Source: UMGS172 sp045651745
GTDB lineage: Bacteria; Bacillota; Clostridia; Oscillospirales; Acutalibacteraceae
DNA length: 19,954 nt
Assembly: GCA_045651745.1 (NCBI GenBank)
Contig: JAZRSW010000097.1
Coordinates: 1-19,954, forward strand
Direction of reading: 5' to 3'
In this document: piece after piece, positions 7,220 to 16,448 of the stretch
Numbering within the stretch: position 1 is the stretch's first letter
Layout of the letters: each line of letters opens with the position of its first letter
Program-made: the position numbers and the translations under genes
The notes under the pieces: generated by a model
Database searches by the model: none
Told to the model about the DNA's origin: nothing
The model's input: the letters and a program-made list of their open reading frames with translations, nothing else

Positions 7220-7408
7220 ATGCTTAACCCTTCAATTGGAGTACTTATTGAAAACACAGAGAGCCGTTACAAGCTCGTTTTAGACGTTGCTAAAACTGCA
7301 CGCGAAATTGCAAAAGAGGCTCAGGATAATGGTGAAATTATTATCGAAAAACCTGTAACCTTGGCTATGGACCAAATGGCAACCGCTGTTTTGGGTAATG
7401 AGGAATAA
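7220..7408 (+). CDS. rpoZ: DNA-directed RNA polymerase omega subunit
   Basis: The protein is 62 residues, close to the short omega subunits of Firmicutes. MLNPSIGVLIENTESRYKLV and AKTAREIAKEA correspond to the N-terminal omega motif (s-R-Y-x-L-V...a-k-R-A-R-x-i), and KPVTLAMDQMA to the later K-P-V-t-x-A-l-x-E. Omega binds the C-terminal tail of beta-prime and helps polymerase assembly. GGAG lies 8 bases before the ATG. It follows gmk after 36 bases. In most relatives coaBC comes next; here priA does. Confidence 0.95.
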   Translation: MLNPSIGVLIENTESRYKLVLDVAKTAREIAKEAQDNGEIIIEKPVTLAMDQMATAVLGNEE

Positions 7409-7453
7409 TTTCTGTTTTTAAATTTTATTTTTTAGAAAAGGATGTGGCTTGCC

Positions 7454-9907
7454 GTGGATAAACCGATTATTGTCAGCGTTGCTGTGGACCAGACGGTTTA
7501 TTTAATCGACAAGCCATATGATTATTTTGTGCCTGAAATTTTAGGTGACAAAGCACAGGTTGGTTGTCGCGTATTAGTGCCTTTTGGTAACGGAAATGTC
7601 AGAAAAACAGGCGTTATTTTAGGTTATTCCGAGTTCGATGAAACCAAGAAACTAAAATCTATTATAAGTGTTTTAGATGACGAGCCGATTTTGAGTGAAG
7701 AGATGCTCGAATTGGCTAGATATATTCGCATCGAAACCTTTTGCACGTGGTATAATGCCATTCGCGTTTTGTTGCCACCGGGTATAAACTACAAAGTTCG
7801 TCAGGAATATGAATTAAGCGAAAATGCTCAAGAGATTTATACTGATTTGAATGACGAACTAAAACCGCTTGCCGATATTTTGCTCAAATCAAAAATCGTC
7901 ACTAAAGAGTCGGTTTATAAAGCATTAGAGTTGCAGGACGACTGTGGGTTAATGGAAAAACTGATTTCCAAAGGCTTTGCGGTACGTAGCGGAACTGCTG
8001 TAAGGGCAGTGGGTGATGCATCCTTAAAAATGGTGCGTCTGACCGATTTGGCAGAAGATTTATCCGGTATTAAATTGACGCCTAAACAAAAGCAACTTGT
8101 TGCGGTATTAAAGGATATCGGTTGTTGCTCGGTTAAGGAACTTTGCTATTTTACCGGTCTTACTGTTGCGGTTGTAAATGGGCTTTCTAAAAAAGGTATT
8201 ATTGAAGTTTTTGAGCAAGAATACTACCGTAATCCTTATAATGAGGCTGATTTTAAACCCGAACCTCCCGCAGTTTTGACGGAAAGTCAACAAATGGCTT
8301 TCGATGGCTTAAAAAAGGATTATTTAGAGCCAAATGGCGTAACTTCGTTGCTTTACGGTGTTACAGGCTCAGGTAAGACGCAAGTTTTCCTTAAAATGTG
8401 TGAGGAAGTCGCAAATAGTGGCCGCGGTGTTATCGTTATGGTGCCTGAAATCGCGTTGACACCTCAAACTTTGGGTATTTTCCACCGCCGTTTCGGTAAA
8501 AAGGTTGCGGTGTTTCACAGTGCTATGTCACAAGGTCAACGTCTTGACGAGTGGAAACGTGTAAAACGCGGTGAGGCGTTAATTGCCGTCGGTACACGCT
8601 CGGCAGTCTTTGCGCCGTTTAGTGATGTCGGACTTATCATAATGGACGAGGAACAGGAGCATACCTATAAGTCAGAAATGAGTCCTTTTTTCCACGCTCG
8701 TGATATTGCGAGGTGGCGTGTTGCCAAATCTAAAGGACTTTTGATTTTATCTTCGGCAACCCCGTCGGTTGAAACATTCAGTTTAGCACAAACTGGGAAA
8801 TATCGGTTGTATAAACTGAAAAGCCGTTTTGGAAATGCAGTGTTGCCGACGGTTGAAACCGTAGATATGCGTGAAGAAACCGCAAAAGGCAATACCGGTA
8901 TTATCAGTAATTTACTGTATGACCGCATTTCAGAGGCTTTGGAAAACGGTAAGCAGGCAATTTTATTGCTTAACCGCCGTGGTTTTAATACGTATGTTTC
9001 TTGTACACAGTGCGGTACGGTTTTAAACTGTGACAACTGCAGTATTTCATTGACGTATCATAATGCTAATAACCGATTGATGTGTCACTATTGCGGGAAA
9101 TCGTTGCCGTATACCGATAAATGTCCTAATTGCGGTAGCGAGCGTATGAAATATTCAGGATTGGGAACTCAAAAGGCAGAGGCAGAGTTGCAGTCGCTTT
9201 TCCCGAACGCACGTATACTTCGTATGGATGCTGACAGCACTTCAACAAGAAGTGATTATGAAAACAATTTAAAAGCGTTTGCAGATTTGAAATACGACAT
9301 TATGTTGGGTACTCAAATGGTAGCCAAGGGACTCGATTTCCCAAAAGTTACCGTTGTCGGTGTGCTTAATGCTGATGTTGCACTTCATAGTAGCGATTTC
9401 AGAAGTTATGAGCGTACTTTTTCACTGTTGACTCAGGTTGTCGGACGTTCGGGTCGCGGTGATGATAAAGGTACTGCCGTTATTCAGACTAATGAGCCCG
9501 ATAGTGTTGTTCTATCATTAGCATCTCGTCAGGATTATGAAAGTTTTTACAATTCCGAAATAATGACCCGTAGATTAATGATTTATCCGCCTTACTGCGA
9601 TATTGCAACAGTGTCATTTTCGGGTCAAGAACGTAAATACACCGAAGATGCGGCAAAATGTTATTTTGAACTGCTAAAATCAGCCGTTTCGGGTGAATTT
9701 AGTGATGTAAAACTAATTACTTTAGGACCGACTGCCGCCGCAGTGCCTAAGGTGAATAACAGTTATCGCTATAAGTTAATAATTAAGTATAAAAACACAA
9801 AACGCTTTAAGGAAATGATGTCAACCGTAATTGCCGAATACGGTAAATCAGCCTTTTCAAAAAAGGTAACGGCATCGGTCAACGTCAATCCAGATAGTAT
9901 TATATAG
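7454..9907 (+). CDS. priA: Primosomal replication restart helicase PriA
   Basis: PriA is a 3'-5' DNA helicase that loads the replication machinery at stalled forks. From GTG 7454 the protein has 817 residues. The N-terminal 3'-DNA-binding domain (VDQTVYLIDKPYDYFVP) is followed by a winged-helix region and the helicase core. The core shows Walker A GVTGSGKT (302-309), Walker B with DEEQ (398-401; many homologues have DEEH), GTQMVAKG (619-626) and QVVGRSGRG (661-669). Eight cysteines (517, 520, 526, 529, 544, 547, 557, 560) form the two zinc sites inserted in the helicase. GTG 7454 is preferred because AAGGATGTG (7438-7446) sits 7 bases upstream, while ATG 7442 abuts the ribosome binding site with no spacer. 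Choosing 7442 adds MWLA. The TAG stop overlaps the def ribosome binding site. Confidence 0.95.
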   Translation: MDKPIIVSVAVDQTVYLIDKPYDYFVPEILGDKAQVGCRVLVPFGNGNVRKTGVILGYSEFDETKKLKSIISVLDDEPILSEEMLELARYIRIETFCTWYNAIRVLLPPGINYKVRQEYELSENAQEIYTDLNDELKPLADILLKSKIVTKESVYKALELQDDCGLMEKLISKGFAVRSGTAVRAVGDASLKMVRLTDLAEDLSGIKLTPKQKQLVAVLKDIGCCSVKELCYFTGLTVAVVNGLSKKGIIEVFEQEYYRNPYNEADFKPEPPAVLTESQQMAFDGLKKDYLEPNGVTSLLYGVTGSGKTQVFLKMCEEVANSGRGVIVMVPEIALTPQTLGIFHRRFGKKVAVFHSAMSQGQRLDEWKRVKRGEALIAVGTRSAVFAPFSDVGLIIMDEEQEHTYKSEMSPFFHARDIARWRVAKSKGLLILSSATPSVETFSLAQTGKYRLYKLKSRFGNAVLPTVETVDMREETAKGNTGIISNLLYDRISEALENGKQAILLLNRRGFNTYVSCTQCGTVLNCDNCSISLTYHNANNRLMCHYCGKSLPYTDKCPNCGSERMKYSGLGTQKAEAELQSLFPNARILRMDADSTSTRSDYENNLKAFADLKYDIMLGTQMVAKGLDFPKVTVVGVLNADVALHSSDFRSYERTFSLLTQVVGRSGRGDDKGTAVIQTNEPDSVVLSLASRQDYESFYNSEIMTRRLMIYPPYCDIATVSFSGQERKYTEDAAKCYFELLKSAVSGEFSDVKLITLGPTAAAVPKVNNSYRYKLIIKYKNTKRFKEMMSTVIAEYGKSAFSKKVTASVNVNPDSII

Positions 9908-9916
9908 GAGAATATT

Positions 9917-10366
9917 ATGGCAATCAGAAATATAGTTAAAGAGGGCGACCCCATTTTACGTAAGGTCTGTCGCAGTGTGTTACAGTTTGATGAAAAGTTA
10001 GCAACCTTGCTCGACGATATGAAAGAAACTATGTATTTAGCCGAGGGTGTCGGTCTTGCCGCGCCGCAGGTTGGTATTTTACGTAGAGTTTGTATCGTTG
10101 ACGTTGGTGATGGTCTTATTGAACTTGTAAATCCCGTTATTGAAACAATGGAGGGTGAGCAAGAGGGAACTGAAGGCTGTCTTTCTTGCCCCGGTGAAAG
10201 CGGAATTGTAAAAAGGGCAATGAAGGTTACAGTTCGTGCTCAAGACAGATTTGGTAATACCTTTACAGTATCGGGAGAGGGTTTGAAAGCCCGTGCTTTC
10301 CAACACGAAATTGACCACTTAGACGGTATTATATATAAAGACCGTGCAAGCAAGATGGTGAGATAA
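9917..10366 (+). CDS. def: Peptide deformylase
   Basis: The 149-residue metalloenzyme removes the formyl group from the N-terminal Met of new proteins. All three motifs are intact: GVGLAAPQ (44-51), EGCLS (86-90, metal ligand Cys88) and QHEIDH (129-134, metal ligands His130 and His134, catalytic Glu131). AGGAG lies 6 bases before the ATG. It ends at TAA 10364-10366 with the fmt ATG immediately after, so the enzymes that add and remove the formyl group are translationally coupled, the usual def-fmt pairing. Confidence 0.97.
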   Translation: MAIRNIVKEGDPILRKVCRSVLQFDEKLATLLDDMKETMYLAEGVGLAAPQVGILRRVCIVDVGDGLIELVNPVIETMEGEQEGTEGCLSCPGESGIVKRAMKVTVRAQDRFGNTFTVSGEGLKARAFQHEIDHLDGIIYKDRASKMVR

Positions 10367-11290
10367 ATGAGAATTGTTTTTATGGGAACGCCCGACTTTG
10401 CCGTTGGCTCGCTTGAGGCTTTGGTGAATGCGGGACACGAAATAGTAGGTGTTTTTACTCAACCCGATAAACCGCAGGGTAGAAAAATGGTACTAACACC
10501 GCCGCCTGTTAAGGTTTTTGCAGAACAACACGGTTTGACAGTATATCAGCCGACTTTGGTTAAAACTGATGAGGCTTATGAACTGCTACAAGATTTAAAA
10601 CCCGATTTAATAGCGGTTGTGGCTTACGGTAAAATTTTGCCCGAGCGTATTTTAAATTTACCTAAATTCGGTTGCGTAAACGGACACGCTTCACTGTTGC
10701 CGAGGCACAGAGGCGCTTCGCCTATACAGTGGGCAATTTATTGTGGTGACAAAAAGACCGGTGTTACAACAATGATGATGGATGTTGGTATGGATACAGG
10801 CGATATGTTACTTACTGCCGAAAGCGAAATTACCAATACTGATACTTTTGAAACACTGCACGACCGCTTGGCACAAATTGGTGCTGATTTGCTTGTGAAT
10901 ACTGTTGAAGGTTTGGAAAAAGGCACAATTACACCGATTAAACAACCTGAAGAGGGTGTGTGCTATGCACCTATTATCAAAAAAGAAATGGGTTTTGTCG
11001 ACTTTACAAAAACTGCTTTTGAAACAGATTGTTTAATTCGTGCATTTACACCTTGGCCGTCTGCACAGTTTATTTTCAACGGCAAAAGGGTTAAGATTTT
11101 GAAAGCAACTGTAGGTGACGGTACCTCTGCTGAAATTGGCACCGTTGTTGATATTAAAAACGGTATTGAGGTTGCCTGCAAGGATAATACCACGCTTATT
11201 TTGGAAGAATTACAGCCCGAGGGTAAGGGAAGAATGACCGCTAAAGACCTTGTTAACGGTTATCAAATTAAGGTTGGTACAAAACTGTGA
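10367..11290 (+). CDS. fmt: Methionyl-tRNA formyltransferase
   Basis: The 307-residue enzyme formylates Met on initiator tRNA using 10-formyl-THF. MRIVFMGTPDFAVGSLEAL is the family N-terminus. VNGHASLLPRHRGASPIQWAI (104-124) includes Asn105 and His107 of the catalytic triad, and Asp143 in GMDTGDML is the third member. The C-terminal OB-like tRNA-binding domain (IRAFTPWPSAQF, then the LEELQPEGKGRM segment) is present. NGH replaces the common N-[VI]-H. The ATG directly follows the def stop; GGTGA within the last def codons serves as ribosome binding site. It overlaps rsmB by 4 bases (GTGA). Confidence 0.96.
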   Translation: MRIVFMGTPDFAVGSLEALVNAGHEIVGVFTQPDKPQGRKMVLTPPPVKVFAEQHGLTVYQPTLVKTDEAYELLQDLKPDLIAVVAYGKILPERILNLPKFGCVNGHASLLPRHRGASPIQWAIYCGDKKTGVTTMMMDVGMDTGDMLLTAESEITNTDTFETLHDRLAQIGADLLVNTVEGLEKGTITPIKQPEEGVCYAPIIKKEMGFVDFTKTAFETDCLIRAFTPWPSAQFIFNGKRVKILKATVGDGTSAEIGTVVDIKNGIEVACKDNTTLILEELQPEGKGRMTAKDLVNGYQIKVGTKL

Positions 11291-12567
11291 GTAGTGCAAG
11301 AAAAGTTGCAGTTAAGGTTTTATCCGAAGTTGAACGTGAGGCTAGTTACTCTAATATTGCCACCGATGTTGCAATAAAAGAGGCGGGTTTAACCCCAAAT
11401 GACGCAAAACTTGCAAGTATGTTGATTTATGGTGTTTTGCAGCGCAAAATCACGCTTGATAAGATTTTAAAAGATATGGCAGGGAGTGGCTTTAGCAAAA
11501 CTCATCCATTTATATTGTCGGTTTTGCGAGTAGGCGCGTATCAACTGTTGTTTATGGATAAAATACCCGAATCCGCCGCAGTGAATGAGTCGGTGAAGAT
11601 TGTTAAATCCTCAAAACAAAAGTTTGCCGTAGGGTTTACAAATGCAGTGCTTCGTAAAATTGCAAAGTCAAAGAACGATATTTTGCAGTCAATTGAGGAT
11701 TGTGAAGATTTGAGTTTTAGATACTCTTGTTCTAATGAGTTAGCCGAATGTTTGATTAAGGATTATGGCAAAGAATCGGCTCAAGGGTATTTAAAATCTT
11801 CATTAGAGTCACCAAAACTTTATTGCCGAATAAACAGTTTTGTTGATAATGACGGTTTGTTTGACACCTTGACCGAAAAGGGTATAACGTGCGAAAACGC
11901 TTCGTTGGACGGCGCTTTTACCATAAAAGGCGCAGGCAGTGTTGAACGGTTGCCCGAGTTCAAAAAGGGTGAGTTCTTCGTGCAGGATTTGGCATCGCAA
12001 ATTGCTATCGCTAATCTTGGTATTAAAGAAGGAATGAGCGTTTTAGACGTTTGTGCCGCACCGGGCGGTAAGAGTTTTACCGCTGCACAGTATGCAGGAA
12101 TTGGTGGCAAAATTGTTTCCTGTGACCTTTATGAAAAACGTGCAGGGTTGATTGAAAGCGGTGCAAAACGGCTTAATATCAGTAATTTGACAACTTTTCA
12201 GAATGATGCAACGGAATATAATGAAAATTTGGGTCAGTTCGACCGTGTTTTGTGTGATGTACCTTGTTCGGGGTTCGGTGTTATTCGTCGTAAGCCTGAA
12301 ATCAAGTATAAAAGCCTTGACGAGTTTTCGGAATTACCTGCGATTCAGTTAGAAATACTTAAAACCTCGGTTAAATATTTAAAACCTGACGGTCAAATTA
12401 TGTATTCAACCTGCACGTTGCGTCAGGTTGAAAACCGCGAGGTTGTTGATAAGTTTTTGTGTGAAAATAAAGATTTTGAGATTGTTTCAGAACAGACATT
12501 ATTTCCGCAGATTAATGATAGTGACGGATTCTATTTTTGTGTTTTAAAGAGGAAAACCAGTGAATAA
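11287..12567 (+). CDS. rsmB: 16S rRNA (cytosine-967-C5)-methyltransferase
   Basis: The protein has 426 residues and starts with GTG overlapping the fmt stop. An N-terminal NusB-like RNA-binding domain (about 1-130) precedes the Rossmann methyltransferase domain. SAM-binding CAAPGGKS is at 256-263. DVPCSG (324-329) and STC (374-376) supply the cysteine pair Cys327 and Cys376 used by m5C methyltransferases for product release and catalysis. GVIRRKPEIKYK is also typical. The likely target is C967 of 16S rRNA (E. coli numbering), by family. The ribosome binding site is weak and distant (AAGG at 11270), so translation probably depends on coupling from fmt. Confidence 0.95.
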   Translation: MSSARKVAVKVLSEVEREASYSNIATDVAIKEAGLTPNDAKLASMLIYGVLQRKITLDKILKDMAGSGFSKTHPFILSVLRVGAYQLLFMDKIPESAAVNESVKIVKSSKQKFAVGFTNAVLRKIAKSKNDILQSIEDCEDLSFRYSCSNELAECLIKDYGKESAQGYLKSSLESPKLYCRINSFVDNDGLFDTLTEKGITCENASLDGAFTIKGAGSVERLPEFKKGEFFVQDLASQIAIANLGIKEGMSVLDVCAAPGGKSFTAAQYAGIGGKIVSCDLYEKRAGLIESGAKRLNISNLTTFQNDATEYNENLGQFDRVLCDVPCSGFGVIRRKPEIKYKSLDEFSELPAIQLEILKTSVKYLKPDGQIMYSTCTLRQVENREVVDKFLCENKDFEIVSEQTLFPQINDSDGFYFCVLKRKTSE

Positions 12568-13591
12568 AATTGACATTAAATCAATGTATTTGTCTGAACT
12601 CCAAGAACTAATGGTTTCTTTAAATCAGCCAAAGTTCAGGGCAGGGCAAATATTCAAATGGTTACAGTCAGGTGTAAGTGATTTTGACGAAATGACTAAC
12701 ATTCCGTCGAATTTACGCCTTACATTACAAGAAGGTTACTATATTGTAACCGCAAAAGTAAAAAAAAGACTTGAATCTTGTATAGATGATACTGTAAAAT
12801 ACTTATATGAAATGTACGATGGAGAGTATGTCGAATCGGTGGTTATGAAATATAACCACGGATATTCCATTTGCATATCTACTCAGGTCGGTTGCCGAAT
12901 GGGGTGTAGTTTTTGCGCTTCAGGGTTGCAGGGACTTAAAAGAAGTTTGTCTGCTTCCGAAATGTTGGCTCAAATTACGACTGCTGAGCGCGACTTGAAT
13001 ATTAGGATTTCCAACGTCGTACTTATGGGTATGGGGGAGCCGATGGATAACCTTGAAAACGTAATCAGGTTCTTGAAATTGGTTTCGCATGAAAACGGTC
13101 TTAATATAGGTCTAAGACACATCTCGGTTTCAACATCTGGAGTTGTAACGGGAATATACCGCTTGGCTGAAGAAAATTTGCCAATTACACTTTCCATTTC
13201 ACTTCATGCACCGAATGACAAAATTCGAGACACAATGATGCGTGTTAATAAGAAATGGAATGTAGCAACGCTAATAAAGGCGTGCAAAGACTATATTAAA
13301 GTCACCGGCCGTCGCATATCATTTGAATATGCAGTTGTAAGTGGTGTGAATGACAGTGATGAAAATGCTAAAGAATTAGCGAGGCTTTTAAAGGGGATGC
13401 TTTGCCACGTTAATTTAATACCGATTAATCCGGTAAAGGAAAATTCTTATAAAAAACCGGAACGGCAAAGAGTTGAGCATTTTTGTAAATTGTTAAATAG
13501 CCTCGGCATAAATACCACGATAAGAAGAACACTTGGGCAGGATATTGACGCTTCTTGCGGACAACTTCGCGGTAAGGCTTTAGAGGAATAA
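12560..13591 (+). CDS. rlmN: Dual-specificity RNA methyltransferase RlmN (23S rRNA m2A2503 / tRNA m2A37)
   Basis: The 343-residue radical SAM enzyme methylates C2 of A2503 in 23S rRNA and A37 in some tRNAs. The cluster motif is GCRMGCSFC (Cys112, Cys116, Cys119), followed by GMGEPMDN (157-164), LSISLHAPND and IPINPVKE. The conserved C-terminal cysteine that forms the intermediate with substrate is in DIDASCGQLRG (Cys333), so the enzyme appears intact. Translation starts at GTG 12560, 8 bases inside rsmB, with AAGAGG about 6-8 bases before it. The next gene, stp, follows after 35 bases. Confidence 0.96.
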   Translation: MNKIDIKSMYLSELQELMVSLNQPKFRAGQIFKWLQSGVSDFDEMTNIPSNLRLTLQEGYYIVTAKVKKRLESCIDDTVKYLYEMYDGEYVESVVMKYNHGYSICISTQVGCRMGCSFCASGLQGLKRSLSASEMLAQITTAERDLNIRISNVVLMGMGEPMDNLENVIRFLKLVSHENGLNIGLRHISVSTSGVVTGIYRLAEENLPITLSISLHAPNDKIRDTMMRVNKKWNVATLIKACKDYIKVTGRRISFEYAVVSGVNDSDENAKELARLLKGMLCHVNLIPINPVKENSYKKPERQRVEHFCKLLNSLGINTTIRRTLGQDIDASCGQLRGKALEE

Positions 13592-13626
13592 TAAAATATT
13601 ATTTAAAATGAATGGGGGTGCGGAAA

Positions 13627-14361
13627 ATGTTAGTATCAGGATATTCCGATAAAGGTATAGTCAGAAACAGTAATCAGGATGCTTTTCAGATTGGTATGAC
13701 TGATGACGGTATATCTTGGGCTGTTGTTTGTGACGGTATGGGCCGTGCAAACAGCCGTGATATTGCGACTAGACTTGCGGCTGACCATTTTTCCGCAGCC
13801 ATAAAAGCAGGATTAAGACCTAATATGACAGAACATTCTATTATGAATTTACTTCGTTCGTCGGTTGTATCTGCTAATATACGTGTTTTTGATAAGTCTA
13901 AGGAGAATGCCGAATTCAGTGGCATGGGCACCACAATTGTTGCCTGTTTGGTTATCGGAAAAACGGCATATTTTATTCATGCTGGCGATAGCCGCGCCTA
14001 TGTTTTATCGGGTGATGAGTTCTTCCAAATTACTCGTGACCATTCGATTGTTCAATCGATGATTGAGGATGGAAAACTTACAGTTGAAGAAGCTCGTTTC
14101 CACCCGAGAAAGAACGTTATTACAAGGGCGTTAGGCGTTGATGAGATAATTGAACCCGAGTTTAACGTATACGACTTAAATGAAGGCGAAATTATTTTAC
14201 TTTGTACTGACGGATTAACAAACTTTGTTGCCGATTCGGACATTGTGAAGATACTAAAATCTTCGTCTGACAACAGCGAAAAATCAGAGTTGTTGGTTAG
14301 TGTGGCTAATGAAAACGGCGGCGGTGACAATATTACCGCAGTTGTTTTTGAAAATAAATAA
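13627..14361 (+). CDS. stp: PP2C-type Ser/Thr protein phosphatase (Stp/PrpC)
   Basis: The 244-residue soluble phosphatase is the partner of the PASTA kinase encoded next. PP2C motifs are complete: GYSDKGIVRNSNQD (5-18) with metal ligand Asp18, VCDGMG (34-39, Asp36), GMGTTIVACL, HAGDSRAY (118-125), TRDHS, ITRALG, LLCTDGL (191-197, Asp195) and GGGDNITAVV (231-240, Asp234). ATG 13627 is chosen over ATG 13612 and GTG 13618, because GGGGGTG (13614-13620) is then a ribosome binding site 6 bases upstream, and homologues begin shortly before GxxSDxGxxRxxNQD. It precedes prkC by 29 bases, the standard pairing. Confidence 0.95.
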   Translation: MLVSGYSDKGIVRNSNQDAFQIGMTDDGISWAVVCDGMGRANSRDIATRLAADHFSAAIKAGLRPNMTEHSIMNLLRSSVVSANIRVFDKSKENAEFSGMGTTIVACLVIGKTAYFIHAGDSRAYVLSGDEFFQITRDHSIVQSMIEDGKLTVEEARFHPRKNVITRALGVDEIIEPEFNVYDLNEGEIILLCTDGLTNFVADSDIVKILKSSSDNSEKSELLVSVANENGGGDNITAVVFENK

Positions 14362-14390
14362 TATTCTAATTTTAAGATTGGATGTTGATT

Positions 14391-16448
14391 ATGGACAAAT
14401 TTGTCGGCAAAAGACTTGACGGAAGGTATGAGATACGCGAGATAATCGGTGTAGGCGGAATGGCTGTTGTTTATAAGGCATACGACTGTATCGAGGATAG
14501 AATCGTTGCGGTTAAAATTCTTAAAGAGGAGTATATCTCTAACGAAGAATTTATTACCCGCTTTAAGAACGAGTCTAAAGCTATCGCGGTTTTAAATCAC
14601 CCTAACATTGTAAAGGTTTATGATGTTAGTTTTGGTGACCTTATTCAATATATCGTTATGGAATATGTTGACGGTATTACCTTAAAGCAGTATATTGAAA
14701 GACAGCAGAGTCTTCGTTGGAAAGATGCTGTTTATCTTACAATTCAGGTACTTCGCGCATTACAGCATGCTCACGATAAAGGTATCGTTCACCGCGATGT
14801 AAAACCGCAGAATATTATGCTTTTGTCCGATGGTACTATAAAAGTTACCGATTTTGGCATTGCTCGTTTTGCCCGCAGTGAACATAAAACTATGACTGAT
14901 AAGGCTATAGGTTCGGTGCATTATATCAGTCCCGAACAAGCAAGGGGCGAGTTAACTGACGAAAAGGCAGATATTTACTCTGTTGGTGTTATGCTTTATG
15001 AAATGTTGACAGGTCAGTTGCCGTTTGAGGCTGAGAGTGCTGTTTCGGTCGCTATTATGCAGTTACAGCAAGACCCTGTTTTACCCCGTGATATAAATGA
15101 GAGTATCCCTGTGGGATTAGAGCAGATTACAATGCACGCTATGCAAAAGGACGTTGCTAAGCGTTACCGTTCTGCTGCCGAGATGCTTCGCGATTTGGAG
15201 GAGTTTCGCAGAAGTCCTGATATGGTATTTGAGTATACTTATTTTGTTGACAATGAACCGACACGTTTTGTTGACGCGGTCAATGATGCAGATTTACTCG
15301 GCGGTGTATTGGAAAAATCAGAGCAGTCTCGTAATTTAAGAGAAGACGACGATTATGACTATGATGATGACGAAAAGTCACCGGTAATTCCTATTCTTGC
15401 AGGTATTGCGGTTGCGTTTATTATTGCCGCTATTGTTGTTGGAGTTATTATTTTCAAAAGCTTTACAAAGGATACATCTGAAACGGTTACTGTACCTAAT
15501 TTTATTGGCATGACCGTTCAGGATGTTGAGTTCCAGTATGCTGACGAATTTAATTTTGAATTAGATTATGTTGAAAATTCCGAAGTTCCTGCAGGTACTG
15601 TAATTAGTCAGAACCTTGATGAAGGTAGAACTATAAAGAAAACCCAAAAAATCAAGCTTGTTATCAGTCGTGGCAGTGAGTTAATAGAAATTCCTCGTGT
15701 TTATAATTTAAGTGAAAATGAGGCAAAAATTCAACTTAAAAAGGTTGGCTTTAATATTAATCCTATTAAAAAGCACGATGCAACTGTGGCTGTTGACCAC
15801 GTAATTTCTACCAACCCTGCCGAAGGCGGTAAGGCCTATTACGGCGCTACAATTGATGTTTATATCAGTATTGGTCCTGAAATTAAATACGTTAATAACG
15901 TTGATTGCAGTGGATATTCTTTAGAAGACGCAAAGAAAAAACTTGAAGCCGCAGGTCTTGCTGTCGGTGAGATTAAGTATGAAGACGGCGGTAAGGCAAA
16001 AGATATTGTTTTAACCCAAGACCCTGATTTTAAGGCTAATCCTACTATTCCTAAAGGTACTGCGGTTAACCTTACCGTAAGCACCGGTAAAACAAGTTAT
16101 ACTCACGTTGTTAAGGTCGATGATTTGCCGAAGAACTTTAAGGAAAACTATTCAGTAACGTTAGAGGCTCAAATTGGCGGTATTATTAAGGATAAAATTG
16201 ATGTTAAAATCAAAGATTATGACGGTAGTTGGAATGTCACTGTTTCAGGTATTACCGAAAAGACCGCTACACTTTATATTAACATCGTTTTCTCTGACGG
16301 TACTGTCGATAAGGCGTTAACTTACACTATTAACGCTGAAACCAAAACAGAATCAGTCAAGGTTGACGAGGAAGCGCTTGATAAGTATTTATCTGATGAA
16401 CCTGCTTCATCAGATACAAACTCAAGCTCTTCAGGTACTGATGCATGA
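14391..16448 (+). CDS. prkC: PASTA-domain Ser/Thr protein kinase PrkC/Stk
   Basis: This is a 685-residue membrane receptor kinase. The N-terminal cytoplasmic kinase domain (about 10-272) shows GVGGMAVVYKA (20-30), AVKIL with Lys42, HRDVKPQN (134-141), DFG (154-156) and an activation loop with candidate phosphothreonines Thr167 and Thr169. A juxtamembrane linker contains an acidic run near 318-328 (DDDYDYDDDE), followed by one transmembrane helix at about 332-355. Outside are three PASTA domains (about 366-428, 431-496, 500-567), which in this family bind muropeptides and beta-lactams. A further ~85-residue beta-rich segment and a Ser/Asp-rich tail (656-685) follow and are not PASTA. In B. subtilis PrkC triggers spore germination by muropeptides and controls cell-wall processes. 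ATG 14391 gives the usual MDKFVGKRLDGRYEI start; ATG 14382 would add three residues. It overlaps rsgA by 4 bases. Confidence 0.96.
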   Translation: MDKFVGKRLDGRYEIREIIGVGGMAVVYKAYDCIEDRIVAVKILKEEYISNEEFITRFKNESKAIAVLNHPNIVKVYDVSFGDLIQYIVMEYVDGITLKQYIERQQSLRWKDAVYLTIQVLRALQHAHDKGIVHRDVKPQNIMLLSDGTIKVTDFGIARFARSEHKTMTDKAIGSVHYISPEQARGELTDEKADIYSVGVMLYEMLTGQLPFEAESAVSVAIMQLQQDPVLPRDINESIPVGLEQITMHAMQKDVAKRYRSAAEMLRDLEEFRRSPDMVFEYTYFVDNEPTRFVDAVNDADLLGGVLEKSEQSRNLREDDDYDYDDDEKSPVIPILAGIAVAFIIAAIVVGVIIFKSFTKDTSETVTVPNFIGMTVQDVEFQYADEFNFELDYVENSEVPAGTVISQNLDEGRTIKKTQKIKLVISRGSELIEIPRVYNLSENEAKIQLKKVGFNINPIKKHDATVAVDHVISTNPAEGGKAYYGATIDVYISIGPEIKYVNNVDCSGYSLEDAKKKLEAAGLAVGEIKYEDGGKAKDIVLTQDPDFKANPTIPKGTAVNLTVSTGKTSYTHVVKVDDLPKNFKENYSVTLEAQIGGIIKDKIDVKIKDYDGSWNVTVSGITEKTATLYINIVFSDGTVDKALTYTINAETKTESVKVDEEALDKYLSDEPASSDTNSSSSGTDA

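Noticed and set aside
7442..7453. ATG 7442 as the priA start
   Set aside because: The AAAAGG purine run abuts this ATG with no spacer, whereas AAGGATGTG is well placed for GTG 7454. It is kept as an alternative in the priA entry.
8665..9036. Antisense open frame of 123 codons inside priA
   Set aside because: It has no recognisable domain and lies opposite intact helicase and zinc-site codons of priA; it is a shadow of that gene.
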